Of a stretch of DNA of 64,000 bases, positions 9,322 to 20,245 are shown piece after piece. The stretch spans positions 73,230-137,229 of the forward strand of contig CAUQNX010000012.1 in the NCBI GenBank assembly GCA_963519845.1, read 5' to 3'. The stretch comes from Moellerella sp963519845 (lineage in GTDB: Bacteria; Pseudomonadota; Gammaproteobacteria; Enterobacterales; Enterobacteriaceae). The notes under the pieces are model-generated. The model was not told the origin of the DNA. It searched no databases and was given only the letters and a program-made list of their open reading frames with translations. A program made the position numbers and the translations under genes. How positions within the stretch are numbered: position 1 is the first letter of the stretch; each line of letters opens with the position of its first letter.

Positions 9322-12300
9322 TTATTGAAGGGTATGGGCTGTATCGTTTTCATCTTCATCGACCTTAAACCAAGGGAAATAACGTACTCGACGCACATAG
9401 CCTTTGGCCGTCTCGACACTAATCTCGCGCCCTGTCGCCTCGTAGAATGTGATATCGCTATACAAACCATTTTGCATGCGCGAGCTATCATCACTGACAT
9501 AACGCCAGTCATTGAGGTAATAGGGTTGATAAGTGCGGATCGCTAATCCTTTATTGTTGTATTCCGTTTTTCCACTCACTGCCCAACGGCTATTGGCCAT
9601 GGCTTCAACCAATACTCCCTGACTATCAACAACTAGCCCTCCGGCTGCTGTTCTCTGCCACGCCATCCCTTTTTCATGACGCTCGGCACTTTGTAATAAA
9701 CGCCCCATACCATCACTAAAACGTACGACTTGACGTTTCTGTTGTGCAGTATCTGTATCATAGCGATCAGTAGTGACATCCAATTGATGTGGCGGCAGTC
9801 GAGTACTGTTTCCCTGTTGCTGAAGCCAATTATTGAGCGTCACAACATCTGCATTAGTTGAATTACGCTGGCGATAACGCTGCCATGCGAGAGATAATAA
9901 GCGCCCCGATGGACTGATAATACCGGCTGTTTGCAATATATTGCGTAGTCCTGCACTCAATTGGCTGCTCGATGCCGTTAGGGTATCCACCATCCAACTA
10001 TCAGCCGCAAGTAGTGAAAATCCCGCTAGCGGAATAGCCGTTTGTACGCTTATCGCACTATCAATTGATTGTGATAACGAAAATTTCTGTTTATTCCATG
10101 GACTGTATCCACTTGCTTGACCATTTTCCGTGCCCTCAAAACGGCTCGCAATAGCACGCCCCATACCGTCAAGTATCGATTGATGTTGGTTATTATTAGC
10201 ATCGATCAATAGAATAGGCTGCATATAGCGATAGTCATAAGTTGAACGGGTAATTAACCCCGCAGCATCGGTACTGCTAATGGGCAAACAGAAGTATTTA
10301 TCCCAACTTAGAGTGGTTTTTCCGGTTAGCGCAGAAGCTCGTTGTGCCAGTGGCTGCCAAAACTGGGTGGCTGTACCATAGTCGGTATAGCCTTGGCGTG
10401 CTCCCCAAATAATGATCGGCTGAGAGGCATTATTTACTGCCTTGGTATCAACCATCTTGCGATAGCCCCACGCCAGGAGCTTTGAATCATTCACTTCCGT
10501 CGTCAGCGTATTAATAGTTTGGTCAAAAACCGAGGTTTCCGTAAAAGCGACTAATGCTTGTAAGGTAGGCAGAGCCACTGGGGTATCACTGGTGTTGGCG
10601 GTGTAATAGGTTTGGGTTTTACTGGCAAAGATCCATTCACCATTGTAATACCAAGCATTGATATCGCTCAAAGCTTCTGCGGTAGCCATAACCCCATTAG
10701 TTTGAATCAGGTTTTCTAAATTAAAGCCTTGGCTCGGTACACGAGAAACCGCCAACGCACAGGCATCAGTTCGCTGCTGATCCGCCAATCCCAAGCGCCA
10801 TAAATCCGCATTGGGGTTATCTAGCGTGATTGTCCGTTGACGCACTCGAGTTAAATAAGCTAGCTGCTGCTGTGCATCCATTGAGTTTGGTACAATTGAA
10901 TCGGGTAATAGATCACTCGGATAATCAGTCGTATTAATGCCCGTACGTCGCGGGTAAGCAATATTCAAACTATCTAGCGCTATGCCTGTTGCATCAAATT
11001 GCAGATTCACTGATTGGCTAATTTGCGGATCACGGCTTATCCGCTCATAGTGATAAGTGCGGCTCTCCAACTGCATCGCCATTACTACGGGCGTTGTTAA
11101 TTGCAATAGACGCCGAGCTTGCCAGCGAGACTCTGTCACACTATAGGGTATCGACGCCTGCGTACTGGCATCCTGACCATAGGTCTCACTGCGTAACAAG
11201 CAGCCGCTCAGTGCACGATATAGCCACCAAGTATCCTCATTAGTGCCAAGTGGCTGATCCTTACCTCCCAGCCATTGAGTTAAATAGTGCGAGTACCCGA
11301 GATAAGCCAATGGATCTCCTTGCCAATACTGAGCAGGTAACTGCTGATCCACTTCTGGCACACCAGTGGCATACCAGCTACGAATTAACATAGGAGGTGT
11401 ATCTGTACGTTGTTTGGCGGGAATACTGGTATCTCTTTGTTCTACATAAGCAAAGCCACGAAATTCACGCTCTTTAGGCTCCCACACTCCTTGATAGAAT
11501 CGATTTTCACTAATCAACTTATTCCCGGTAATTTCATCCAATAACTGATGCTGCCACAATACTTGAATAGGGAAAGGTAAACGACAAGTCACGGGCTCGT
11601 TAGGCGCTGCTCGTTGCTTTTGATCTAGCCAAAATTGCGCCGAACTACGATAAGTGAAGCTATGGTGAGTGCCCATATTATTGTTCATGGCACTTAATAA
11701 CCAAGGTTTCGCGCTATTGAGATCACAACGCCAATGTTGAACGCTGGGATAAGGCCGAGTCAACAATAAGCTGGCAACGCCCAATCCCTGTAAATCGCCA
11801 ATATTGATCTGGCAGCTATCATCAAAACGAACGCCTGCTGGCAGTGCAATACTGTCCGTTTCGACAAATCCGTTACCACTCTGATTAATAAAGACTTGTA
11901 TACGATCAGATTGAAGATAAATAATATCACTGGTTCCTGACCCATCGATATCCGCCAAGTAAACACGGGAAGGATTAAATTGGTCTAGGGGGATGGAGAA
12001 CCCGCCTAACAGCAGAGCTTGACCAAAGCGACCCCGTCCCAGATTCGGCCAAACCGTCACTCCATCTGCGCGGATCTCCGTCAGATGTTGCTGGCCTGAG
12101 CCTAATAAATCACTAAATGCCACCAGCCGTCGTTGATCATAGCCCGCAACGGGTAGCGCTGGGCTTTTATCATAAGGTACCTCCTTCATGCTATCCCAAC
12201 GCTTTTCATTTGAGACCCACAAGCGCACACTTTTCGGCCCAATTAACACCAGATCGGGCTGATCCTTACCGGTGAGATCTTGTATCTGAGCTGAAGGGTG

Positions 12301-13815
12301 AAAAAACTCGCTGGGAAAAGCGTCAAGAGGTATAAAAGTAGACCAGTGACGATCATTATCTAAGGTAAAATAACCTTGCCAACCCGGCTGAGTGATCAGC
12401 CAATCAGGCCTCCCATCTTGAGTTATATCCATTAATAGTGCGTTAGAGGCCGAAGTGGGCGCTAAAGGTAAAGGCGCAGGTACTGACCAACTAGTCGTAT
12501 TAGTCAGGCTATCTGGATTTAGCGGATCAGCCTGTCGAATAGGAGCGCGATACCACCAAGCATTCTCATGTTGATACAGAATGCCCACTAAACCTTCCCC
12601 ATAGAGATCGACCAGTTGATAGGCCTGCTGAAAGTTGAAATTTTCTCGATCTGATAACTTTTGCCAAACCAACCCAGTGGTGGGTGCAGGTGCTTGCCAA
12701 GCAAACTCTAATGGCGGAAGTGCGGTGGGTTCAGTGGCATCTATACCATATTGGCAAGCGGCAATTAGGCAGGTCGCAACCGCATTATGATCATATTGCA
12801 ACGCCAAGCGGCGACAAAGCTGCAAATTATTTGTACTGCCAGTTTGTCCCTCCAGAGCCTGAACGCGGTGAAACATTAATATTTGACGGCACAAGCGGCG
12901 CGTTCGAATATCAAAACCATATTGATAGCGAGAAAAACAGTCTGAGCGCACTCCCCAAGTGGCTGTTGGTGTGAAATCAGGGTATTGGTTGCTGCCATAT
13001 TGGCCATAATCGAACACTAAACAAAACAGCCAATTTGCAGCATTAAAAGGGGTATTGAGCAAAAATGGGGCGGTGGAAGCCGTGGTATTACCATAATAAA
13101 CCTGACTTAAATAGCGCTGAGCGACAGTACCAGTATGGGCATTGATTTCGGCGGCGCTACATCCAACCTCATTTTCAGCAAGATACTGATAATAGTGATG
13201 CTCTCCCAAGGCACTAACGCTCTCCTCTAACAACCAGACGGCAACTTGCGTTGGTTGTTGCGGATTACTGATACGACAGGCTGGCGTTTTTCCCAGACAA
13301 TGAACGCCGCCATCCGCCGTATAGATCAGCCAAAAAGCATTGGTTTTATCGGCCTGCGGCACCCAGAGTTCAAAACGTGAAAAACTTGTTTCTGTGCGTG
13401 AGCGATAACGAGTTACCGTCGATACTGCCGTGGTGACACCTCTGATGCTAGTGCGCGTTTGTGTATCCACCTGCCCCGCACTATTTAATAGAGGGAGCAA
13501 GACCTCACCATCTGGCCCTACAAAGGGATCGCTATCCTGCCACAGAGGTACGCCATGACGTGTTTCTCGTGCAATAGTAAGACTTTCACAGGACCAACCA
13601 AGGCCAAAGGAGCCATTACCATTAGCACTCTGATAGCTTAGTGTTAAGTTAGGGGCTTCTCCGCGACCTGCGGTTAGCGGTAAAGGCAGAGACAAGGACA
13701 ATATACCATCCGGACCCATGCCATTCAGCGCCTCTCCCATTCCGGCCAGCGTTCCATTACTTTTTGGCAAAGATAAGGGTGCCACTGTGACAGTGGCATT
13801 ATTGGGGTTTTCCAT
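9322..13815 (-). CDS. Tc toxin subunit B (TcB), SpvB/FG-GAP cocoon protein
   Basis: 1497 residues from the ATG at 13815 (MENPNNATVTV), chosen because AGGAG sits 8 nt upstream and because residues before it have no family resemblance. It has the N-terminal SpvB-like domain (LSYQSANGNGSFGLGWS), FG-GAP/beta-propeller repeats with DxDxxGxxD-like loops (DITQDGRPDWL, DLTGKDQPDLV, DIDGSGTSDII) near 360-660, then RHS-like repeats. Close in length to TcdB1 (about 1476). TcB closes the cocoon with TcC and docks via the propeller onto the TcA pentamer channel. It begins 59 bases after the second TcA gene and is co-transcribed with it. Confidence 0.95.
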   Translation of the reverse strand: MENPNNATVTVAPLSLPKSNGTLAGMGEALNGMGPDGILSLSLPLPLTAGRGEAPNLTLSYQSANGNGSFGLGWSCESLTIARETRHGVPLWQDSDPFVGPDGEVLLPLLNSAGQVDTQTRTSIRGVTTAVSTVTRYRSRTETSFSRFELWVPQADKTNAFWLIYTADGGVHCLGKTPACRISNPQQPTQVAVWLLEESVSALGEHHYYQYLAENEVGCSAAEINAHTGTVAQRYLSQVYYGNTTASTAPFLLNTPFNAANWLFCLVFDYGQYGSNQYPDFTPTATWGVRSDCFSRYQYGFDIRTRRLCRQILMFHRVQALEGQTGSTNNLQLCRRLALQYDHNAVATCLIAACQYGIDATEPTALPPLEFAWQAPAPTTGLVWQKLSDRENFNFQQAYQLVDLYGEGLVGILYQHENAWWYRAPIRQADPLNPDSLTNTTSWSVPAPLPLAPTSASNALLMDITQDGRPDWLITQPGWQGYFTLDNDRHWSTFIPLDAFPSEFFHPSAQIQDLTGKDQPDLVLIGPKSVRLWVSNEKRWDSMKEVPYDKSPALPVAGYDQRRLVAFSDLLGSGQQHLTEIRADGVTVWPNLGRGRFGQALLLGGFSIPLDQFNPSRVYLADIDGSGTSDIIYLQSDRIQVFINQSGNGFVETDSIALPAGVRFDDSCQINIGDLQGLGVASLLLTRPYPSVQHWRCDLNSAKPWLLSAMNNNMGTHHSFTYRSSAQFWLDQKQRAAPNEPVTCRLPFPIQVLWQHQLLDEITGNKLISENRFYQGVWEPKEREFRGFAYVEQRDTSIPAKQRTDTPPMLIRSWYATGVPEVDQQLPAQYWQGDPLAYLGYSHYLTQWLGGKDQPLGTNEDTWWLYRALSGCLLRSETYGQDASTQASIPYSVTESRWQARRLLQLTTPVVMAMQLESRTYHYERISRDPQISQSVNLQFDATGIALDSLNIAYPRRTGINTTDYPSDLLPDSIVPNSMDAQQQLAYLTRVRQRTITLDNPNADLWRLGLADQQRTDACALAVSRVPSQGFNLENLIQTNGVMATAEALSDINAWYYNGEWIFASKTQTYYTANTSDTPVALPTLQALVAFTETSVFDQTINTLTTEVNDSKLLAWGYRKMVDTKAVNNASQPIIIWGARQGYTDYGTATQFWQPLAQRASALTGKTTLSWDKYFCLPISSTDAAGLITRSTYDYRYMQPILLIDANNNQHQSILDGMGRAIASRFEGTENGQASGYSPWNKQKFSLSQSIDSAISVQTAIPLAGFSLLAADSWMVDTLTASSSQLSAGLRNILQTAGIISPSGRLLSLAWQRYRQRNSTNADVVTLNNWLQQQGNSTRLPPHQLDVTTDRYDTDTAQQKRQVVRFSDGMGRLLQSAERHEKGMAWQRTAAGGLVVDSQGVLVEAMANSRWAVSGKTEYNNKGLAIRTYQPYYLNDWRYVSDDSSRMQNGLYSDITFYEATGREISVETAKGYVRRVRYFPWFKVDEDENDTAHTLQ

Positions 13816-13873
13816 AAACAGACTCCTGATAGGCTCTCTTATAGAGAACCTATATTCAGACAGAGATGATTGA

Positions 13874-16800
13874 TTAGTCGCGGATGCTGTAACGAATATG
13901 CAGAATAATATCATTGAGGGAGCGCAATAATCCCTTTTGATCACCGCGAGTACGCGGGAATTGTAAGCTTAACATCCCACGACTATTCAAGGTCGGCGCG
14001 ACAATATTAATGCCCTCAAAGGGTAAATAGCGAGGATCATTAAAGTCCAGTTGGAATAGACCGCTATCATTAACACCATGAGAAAGCGCAACTTTGTCGC
14101 ACCCGGTCGGAAGTGTCAGCCCTGTTTCACTGTAAGATAAGATGGCCTGTATATCCTGATAAGGCGAGAGTAGCGCCGGTAGTGATACGCTAATATTTTT
14201 TACTCGACGGGTGCGCCCCAAACTATCGGGATAATTTGCCGCAATATTTAATGCAGCAAGATTGATTTGGCAACTCAGATTTCCCGCATCATCAATGCCT
14301 ATCGAATGCTTAAGCCCGCTCCCTCCTTTGTAGGTCCAAGAGTAGGTAAGTGAGCCACTACTGGTATTGGTCAAATTGATCATGGCCGCTGAAATCGTCG
14401 TAGGACCACTGGCATTATCGGCAGTACAATTAAGTAGAGCTTGCGAGAGCGAGATTGTACGACTGACCTCTAAGGCACGTTTATTCCAGTTCTGCCAATC
14501 CGCCTCCATGCGAGCTAAATCTAACATAAGCGCTTCACCACATAAGAAGCCACCATAACTAGCCTGCCAAGCACCGGGACGAATAAAACGTTTAGTGTCC
14601 GCTACTTCCCAGTTCCGAGCGGCCTCTGCACGTAGGCTAGCGGTGACCGTCAAATCGTAAAACTGCCAAAATAGAGTCGATAAGCGACTGCGCATCCAAC
14701 CAAATAGCTGTTGACTGCTAAACTTAGCTTGTAATAACTGCAATTGATCGTTGGTCTGACGTTGTTGAGTTAATACATAGTTCTTTTGCATGACCGCTGC
14801 TTGCCGCCGGATCTTCAAGCCATCCTGCTGGGCATCCAACTGTTTTAGCTCATTCTCTGCGCTATCTAACTGAAGTTTATACTCTTCTCGACGACGACGG
14901 TAAGCGTCTGTCCCTGTTAATACGCTGGCAGTCAGTGACAAAGATGAGGCAGTATTTGACAATAGCGATCCCACACCATAAGCCACCGCTCCCCAGCGAT
15001 TTCCCCCCATGGCCACACCATAAATATTTGGCACTGAGCTATCCAGTACACCGCCGACCATATGAGAGGCGCCTCCCGCAATTTGCATCGCCGCTGCCGC
15101 AGTATTTAATGCCAGAGCAGACTGTTCGCTACTACTGATATTTTCATCATAGACGCGAGAATAGTAGTCTCTGCGTAACTGGATATTGTCTCGCTGCGTA
15201 TTAAGAGATCGCTGCTCAAGATCCAGTTCTGACAGTATATTCTCCTGCATCTGTTGACTGATATCTAACAATTGACGGCTCTGATTTTGCAGCAGCTGAC
15301 TCATGGCCTCGCCATCTTGTCGATCAGCAATCGCCTGTAGCGAACTACCAAACTGGCTAAGTTGCACGGCTAATTCGCGGGCGCGTTCTAGGGCGGGTTG
15401 AAAACGTAAACTGGCTAAGATGGCAGATGGCAAGCTGTCCATTCCACTGGTGCTGGCTACTGCCGCCGCTAGCAGTGATTGAGGATCTGCAGGTGTCGCA
15501 TACAGCACTAATCCGCGCGCTAAACCATCAATAGTCAAATTATGGCGCAAGTTATACAAGCGCTGGCGCAGCAATTGCCAATAACCACTCAACTTCTCAT
15601 TTTCTTGCGGACGGAATATTTTTATATCCGTAATATCTTTCAGCTTAGGCGCTGTCCAACTGGTGGGAGGAGTAGGAGCAGGCTCTTCACCTAAGGCATC
15701 TAAGGCTTGCTGATACCCCATCTGTGCTTCAACTAAGGTATCTGGCTCCAGTTGCCGGTATGCAGTATCACTGCGGCTAATCAGTAGCGTGATATACTGC
15801 ATAAAGCTGGCTAATTTATAGTGCATAGGATCAGTTTCAGCGATCAAATCAGGATCGGTGATATTACTCCCCAAAGTGTCCCAAGCCTCATCTTGCTGTA
15901 GCGGCACCGGATTCCAGAAGCGTGTTTGTAGATCAAGATTAAATGTCTGTGCTGTACTGATATCATCCTTATATGAAGTGATACCCACCAGCGGATAGCG
16001 CGGATCTATATCACCAGCCATACTGTTATTAGCCCAGTTCGTCATATCTTCGGTTGAAACATAAATATGACAATTATTGATACGCCCCAAGAAACTACTG
16101 CGCGGGTAAATTTTAATGCTCGTAATTGACTTCACCGCTTGAAGATCAATTTGTAGCCAAGATCGGCTGTTATTAGGATTATCATCCGGCCCCGCAGCGG
16201 CATAAAAAGTGCTGGTGCTACCGTCAACAGCCTTCTCTTTGCGTCCATCAGCGTGATCGCCCTGTGGGCCAATGGTCACAGGTTTACCTTGAGCGACATT
16301 AGAGGTTCCCACATAGGCCTCTAATTCCGCCACATCAAAGCAGTTGCTGTTACCACGCCTTAGCATAATATAACGAATGCCATTGGTAGCGGGTGAAAAA
16401 CCTCCGGCATTAAAAATACATTTAGTCCAATAAAGTGCGGCTATATAATCTTGCTTATCTCGCAAACTCTGACTAATCAATAAAGGGGCATGATAAAATA
16501 GTTCCCAATAATAGATCCCTTGACTCCCCCGAAAATTGAGTAGATCCATCACCTGATTAATATCTGCTTTATAAACATTAACCACCGCATCTCTCATCCC
16601 TTTAAGGGTGAAGAGCCCATCGATACCTTTCGCCGCGATATCCCGTAATTTGGCAGGAACATCACTGGAGAGATAGACAGATTGCCCCGGCAAAACCATC
16701 GATTGGGGACTTTGACCTTTACCATTTACTTTAATTGAAACGCTAACATTTGAACCATTGTAAGGCACTGAAACATAAGTAAAGTCAATGCTAGGATAGT

Positions 16801-19800
16801 CAATGATTGACGAGCAGTTTCCTAATACGGTACTTAGATCGCTCAGATTACTGGTTCTAGCATCACTGCGCACAAGCCATCCTTGTGCTTTTGTCGCATT
16901 GACGGGTAATTGAATCGCTTTATTGAGGATCACAATCATCGTTTTACGCAACGTATCTTCAGTACAAAATAGCGCCAATTGGTTGAGTGTGGTTTTATTA
17001 CTAAAGGCGGTATTCACTTCACCCGTTAAGGTTAGCAAGCTCTCCGAGGGCATCGACCAACTGCCGTCATAACGCCGATAGGCCACTTTCAATGTGCAAT
17101 CTGCGGCGGGTACATCCGTACCGCTTGAGTTACGTGTGGTTTTATCCTGCCGCTCTAGCCAGATCAAATGTAAACGACTGTTGTACAGCAGTGGTTTTAT
17201 CAAGTTACCGACCAAATTTATCGGCAGATCGATCTTTGTCCATCCCGTCCAAGCCTGTGCTTGGATCGCGCCTGCGGTCAATTTGCTATGATCGAGCGTA
17301 CGCCAATACCAACGGTATGGCGTTCCTTTAGTTCGTGCAAGAAACCAAGTCGTCCCCTTAAAAAATTCGGCAACATCATGATAAGCGCCGACAATCTCTA
17401 ATTCTGACAGTTGTTCAAACTCAGTGAGATAGGTTAAAAATGCCTCTTCGGCACTCTCCTCATTCAATTGCCCGCTGTCTAATAAAGCTTGTAGGTTGTC
17501 AAACGCTTCACTTTTACGTAAACGCAAAGCAGGATCAAGCCAGTTTTCAGGCTCATACAACAAACGTGTTAAACCGGCCCACAAACTGTAGCGCTTATTA
17601 TAACGATCCCAATCAGCAAAGAATTGACGATCTTTAACCGTAGAGACCACTCCTGGCTCCTCACCATTGAGACAGCGAATAATATATTGTTGAATTGAGG
17701 CGATCGCCCAAGCTAAACGACTGGTTTGAGTTTCACCACCCATCAAGGGATCGATCAGTAAATAATCTGAGAGGGCCTCAAGGCTATTCATGAATTGTTT
17801 GCGACCAATACTCACATAATGAGTATTTGAATCAGTAGTCGGTGTCTTTGTCCAAGAAACCATACTTTTAGTCTCGAGAGCCGCCAGTGCGCTATAGCTT
17901 GGCATAGTGGAAGTATTAATAGTGGCGGGTAGAGATCCATCCGGTAAGGCAAAAAGGGTATAATCGCTATATCTCTTATGATAGGTCTCTTCGAGACTTA
18001 TATTACTAATAGCCTCATCTTTCCCTAAATCAACCACAATCCAGTCACCTACCCTCAATGCTCTATCGCTTTTCGCTACATCAGGCCCCAAATTCAGCAT
18101 ATTCTCTTTTGGATATGCAGGATCCCATCCAAAACTAGCATAAATAACCCCTTTAGGTTGAGAAATGCCACTAAAGCTCAGCGAAACGGATTCAAAAATA
18201 TCCGATATGGTTTGAGATGGTGTCACATAGATCACCACATAGCGGGTGTTATGAATAAGATGCTGGTTATAACTGGAACTGAATAGCAAGTTGGCCAAAG
18301 CGATACTCAATTTTTCAGACAATTGCTGTTTTAATTGAATTACCTGCTCCTCGGGTAATATGGCTAGCAGTGTTTCTGCTACGCTTTTCCATGTGGCGTA
18401 AGGTGAGTCACCACGCAATAAGCGTAGAGAGACTAAATTTGGCAATGAAATTCCCGTTTTCTGGGTGAGTTCATAGTTTTTTAAGCAGCTAATCAAGCTA
18501 TCGAATGTCAATAGCGTCCCCGTGGGATCTAGGGTCAATAGGTTAGCATTGACATTAAGGTATAGCGCCAAATCAGATACCGTCAGTGTCCCGCTGGAAA
18601 GCTTATTGAGTAAGGCTAATCCATTGCTACCAGAGAGATCGACCGCACTTTTTAATCGTGCCAAATTCTGTAGCCGAGTCCATATAAAAGAAGCCGTATT
18701 GCCCCCCGGTACAATAGTCGGTTTTCGCGCCAACATCTCCAGCATATCGTCGGTCAATTGCAAGTTATTCATCACCAGCGCATGTTGAGCCAAACGATTT
18801 AAATAAGTCACCATTGGCGCGGTGACAGGCGTCATAATCGCGGCTAAAAATCGCTGACTGTTTATTTCGCTGCTTGGGATATCAGTATCCAGCCAGTCAA
18901 TGAGTGCCCTTGCCCGTCGAGGCGACGTCAATTCCAGTGATGCACTTACCGCATCGGCTAACCCTTTTTTCATCTCCTCATCAGTGCCGCCATTATTGCG
19001 AGCCACTTCGCGAATTAAGCTATCCATTGAGGGGGTTGATTCAGTGGGATAATTGGTGGTGGTCATTAAAAATAGATCGTTGGCTGTTAGCTGTCGCTTT
19101 TCTAGCCATAGCAGAATTTTCCGATAAGCATCAAAACGTTGCCATGGATTGGCTGGATTTTCCACATTTTTGAGCAGAACAAGATCTGCCAAAGAGCAAC
19201 CCAAAGCCCGCGATAGCAGTACCCAAGCATAGAGCCCGGAAATCGCCGCGACACTGTTAAGCGCCGTCGTACCATTCCAGCCACCTAGTGACTGTAGCAA
19301 GATCATATCATTATCATTTAAGCCAAAGGCTTGCATCAAGACTTTACGCTGTTCAACCGCTGGCATCTGAATCAAGGCAGCGGCTTCAAGTCCGTTAAAC
19401 AAACGTTTAAATTGACTCTCTGTGCTGTCACTGCTGGTCTCTGATAGCGGCAAACCAGCGATCACCCGAGCATTTTCTTCCGTTTGATCATAAAATTGCG
19501 TTAAGCGCCAAATCTGGCCTTGGCGAGCGATCTCATCCGCTGTTGTGCTATTTCTATCCGCCGGAGCTATACCGCTATACAATAAATTGGCCGTTGCTGT
19601 ATCCGTGAAGATCTCTGGCTCATCGGGCAAATTTTTCAATACGCCGCGTAGGGTTTCAAAAGGCGAATGAAAGCCTTTGCCACTACTGGCAGTATAACTA
19701 GACATAGCTTCCAACAGCGCGGCATAGCTGGAAAAATTACCACTGGTTTGGCAAAGATTGGCGAGAAGCTCATTGGAAAGGGTCAAGGTACTAACGGGTT

Positions 19801-19996
19801 TATCCAAGTTCTCTTGGTTTAACATCAAATTTTGTAGATCAGCTCGTCGTGTTTGCAAGCCATAAAGATGACCCGGCGGATGAAGATCTTTGGCTTCCAA
19901 CCAAAGTTTAGCTAAATAAGCGGCTGGAGAGAACATAGATGCGACAGAGCCGGCGGCAACATGATCCGCATCTCGTTGTGGTATATATTGGCTCAT
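13874..19996 (-). CDS. Tc toxin subunit A (TcA), second tandem copy, N-terminus missing
   Basis: 2040 residues starting MSQYIPQRDADHVAAG, with AAGGATAA ahead of the ATG. It matches TcA proteins only from the point equivalent to about residue 90 of TcdA1 (ASMFSPAAYL). Order: alpha-helical shell (1-~570), an inserted beta-rich discoidin-like module (~575-705), shell/neuraminidase-like region (HSKLTAG, WLERQDKTTR), a second discoidin-like module (~1205-1340; IRYIMLRRG, DVAELEAYV, WLQIDLQAVKSIT), the pore-forming helices (NISSSEQSALALNTAAAA, ~1610-1665), coiled coil, and the TcB-binding C-terminus (RYLPFEG ... ILHIRYSIRD). It should form the pentameric pre-pore and bind host cells. It is ~60-70% alike to the upstream copy by eye, most divergent in the inserted modules. 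Confidence 0.94.
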   Translation of the reverse strand: MSQYIPQRDADHVAAGSVASMFSPAAYLAKLWLEAKDLHPPGHLYGLQTRRADLQNLMLNQENLDKPVSTLTLSNELLANLCQTSGNFSSYAALLEAMSSYTASSGKGFHSPFETLRGVLKNLPDEPEIFTDTATANLLYSGIAPADRNSTTADEIARQGQIWRLTQFYDQTEENARVIAGLPLSETSSDSTESQFKRLFNGLEAAALIQMPAVEQRKVLMQAFGLNDNDMILLQSLGGWNGTTALNSVAAISGLYAWVLLSRALGCSLADLVLLKNVENPANPWQRFDAYRKILLWLEKRQLTANDLFLMTTTNYPTESTPSMDSLIREVARNNGGTDEEMKKGLADAVSASLELTSPRRARALIDWLDTDIPSSEINSQRFLAAIMTPVTAPMVTYLNRLAQHALVMNNLQLTDDMLEMLARKPTIVPGGNTASFIWTRLQNLARLKSAVDLSGSNGLALLNKLSSGTLTVSDLALYLNVNANLLTLDPTGTLLTFDSLISCLKNYELTQKTGISLPNLVSLRLLRGDSPYATWKSVAETLLAILPEEQVIQLKQQLSEKLSIALANLLFSSSYNQHLIHNTRYVVIYVTPSQTISDIFESVSLSFSGISQPKGVIYASFGWDPAYPKENMLNLGPDVAKSDRALRVGDWIVVDLGKDEAISNISLEETYHKRYSDYTLFALPDGSLPATINTSTMPSYSALAALETKSMVSWTKTPTTDSNTHYVSIGRKQFMNSLEALSDYLLIDPLMGGETQTSRLAWAIASIQQYIIRCLNGEEPGVVSTVKDRQFFADWDRYNKRYSLWAGLTRLLYEPENWLDPALRLRKSEAFDNLQALLDSGQLNEESAEEAFLTYLTEFEQLSELEIVGAYHDVAEFFKGTTWFLARTKGTPYRWYWRTLDHSKLTAGAIQAQAWTGWTKIDLPINLVGNLIKPLLYNSRLHLIWLERQDKTTRNSSGTDVPAADCTLKVAYRRYDGSWSMPSESLLTLTGEVNTAFSNKTTLNQLALFCTEDTLRKTMIVILNKAIQLPVNATKAQGWLVRSDARTSNLSDLSTVLGNCSSIIDYPSIDFTYVSVPYNGSNVSVSIKVNGKGQSPQSMVLPGQSVYLSSDVPAKLRDIAAKGIDGLFTLKGMRDAVVNVYKADINQVMDLLNFRGSQGIYYWELFYHAPLLISQSLRDKQDYIAALYWTKCIFNAGGFSPATNGIRYIMLRRGNSNCFDVAELEAYVGTSNVAQGKPVTIGPQGDHADGRKEKAVDGSTSTFYAAAGPDDNPNNSRSWLQIDLQAVKSITSIKIYPRSSFLGRINNCHIYVSTEDMTNWANNSMAGDIDPRYPLVGITSYKDDISTAQTFNLDLQTRFWNPVPLQQDEAWDTLGSNITDPDLIAETDPMHYKLASFMQYITLLISRSDTAYRQLEPDTLVEAQMGYQQALDALGEEPAPTPPTSWTAPKLKDITDIKIFRPQENEKLSGYWQLLRQRLYNLRHNLTIDGLARGLVLYATPADPQSLLAAAVASTSGMDSLPSAILASLRFQPALERARELAVQLSQFGSSLQAIADRQDGEAMSQLLQNQSRQLLDISQQMQENILSELDLEQRSLNTQRDNIQLRRDYYSRVYDENISSSEQSALALNTAAAAMQIAGGASHMVGGVLDSSVPNIYGVAMGGNRWGAVAYGVGSLLSNTASSLSLTASVLTGTDAYRRRREEYKLQLDSAENELKQLDAQQDGLKIRRQAAVMQKNYVLTQQRQTNDQLQLLQAKFSSQQLFGWMRSRLSTLFWQFYDLTVTASLRAEAARNWEVADTKRFIRPGAWQASYGGFLCGEALMLDLARMEADWQNWNKRALEVSRTISLSQALLNCTADNASGPTTISAAMINLTNTSSGSLTYSWTYKGGSGLKHSIGIDDAGNLSCQINLAALNIAANYPDSLGRTRRVKNISVSLPALLSPYQDIQAILSYSETGLTLPTGCDKVALSHGVNDSGLFQLDFNDPRYLPFEGINIVAPTLNSRGMLSLQFPRTRGDQKGLLRSLNDIILHIRYSIRD

Positions 19997-20245
19997 TATT
20001 TTATTATCCTTGAATAAGTCGGCATCAAGCGATCAAGTCATCCTAGATCACTGTGATGCAACCTTGGTCATAAGGGGGATTGTTTATAGATTGAGGATTA
20101 ATTAATTTAAAATCAGCATGTTATAGGCAGCTCTTGGAATATCTAAGGAAGATGTATGATGAGCTGCTAATAAGCATATTATTTATCTCTATTACTCTAG
20201 TTTTAATTTAAATTAAATTCGAATAATACAAATAGAATATTTTAA
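19997..20245. other. Spacer between the two TcA genes
   Basis: 249 AT-rich bases. The last ~20 bases before each TcA ATG are nearly the same (AAGGATAATAAAATAATG type), as expected after gene duplication. I see no terminator in the spacer. Confidence 0.5.

Noticed and set aside
14367..19284. Several 60-89 residue ORFs opposite or within the TcA genes
   Set aside because: All lie inside strongly conserved TcA coding sequence in other frames.
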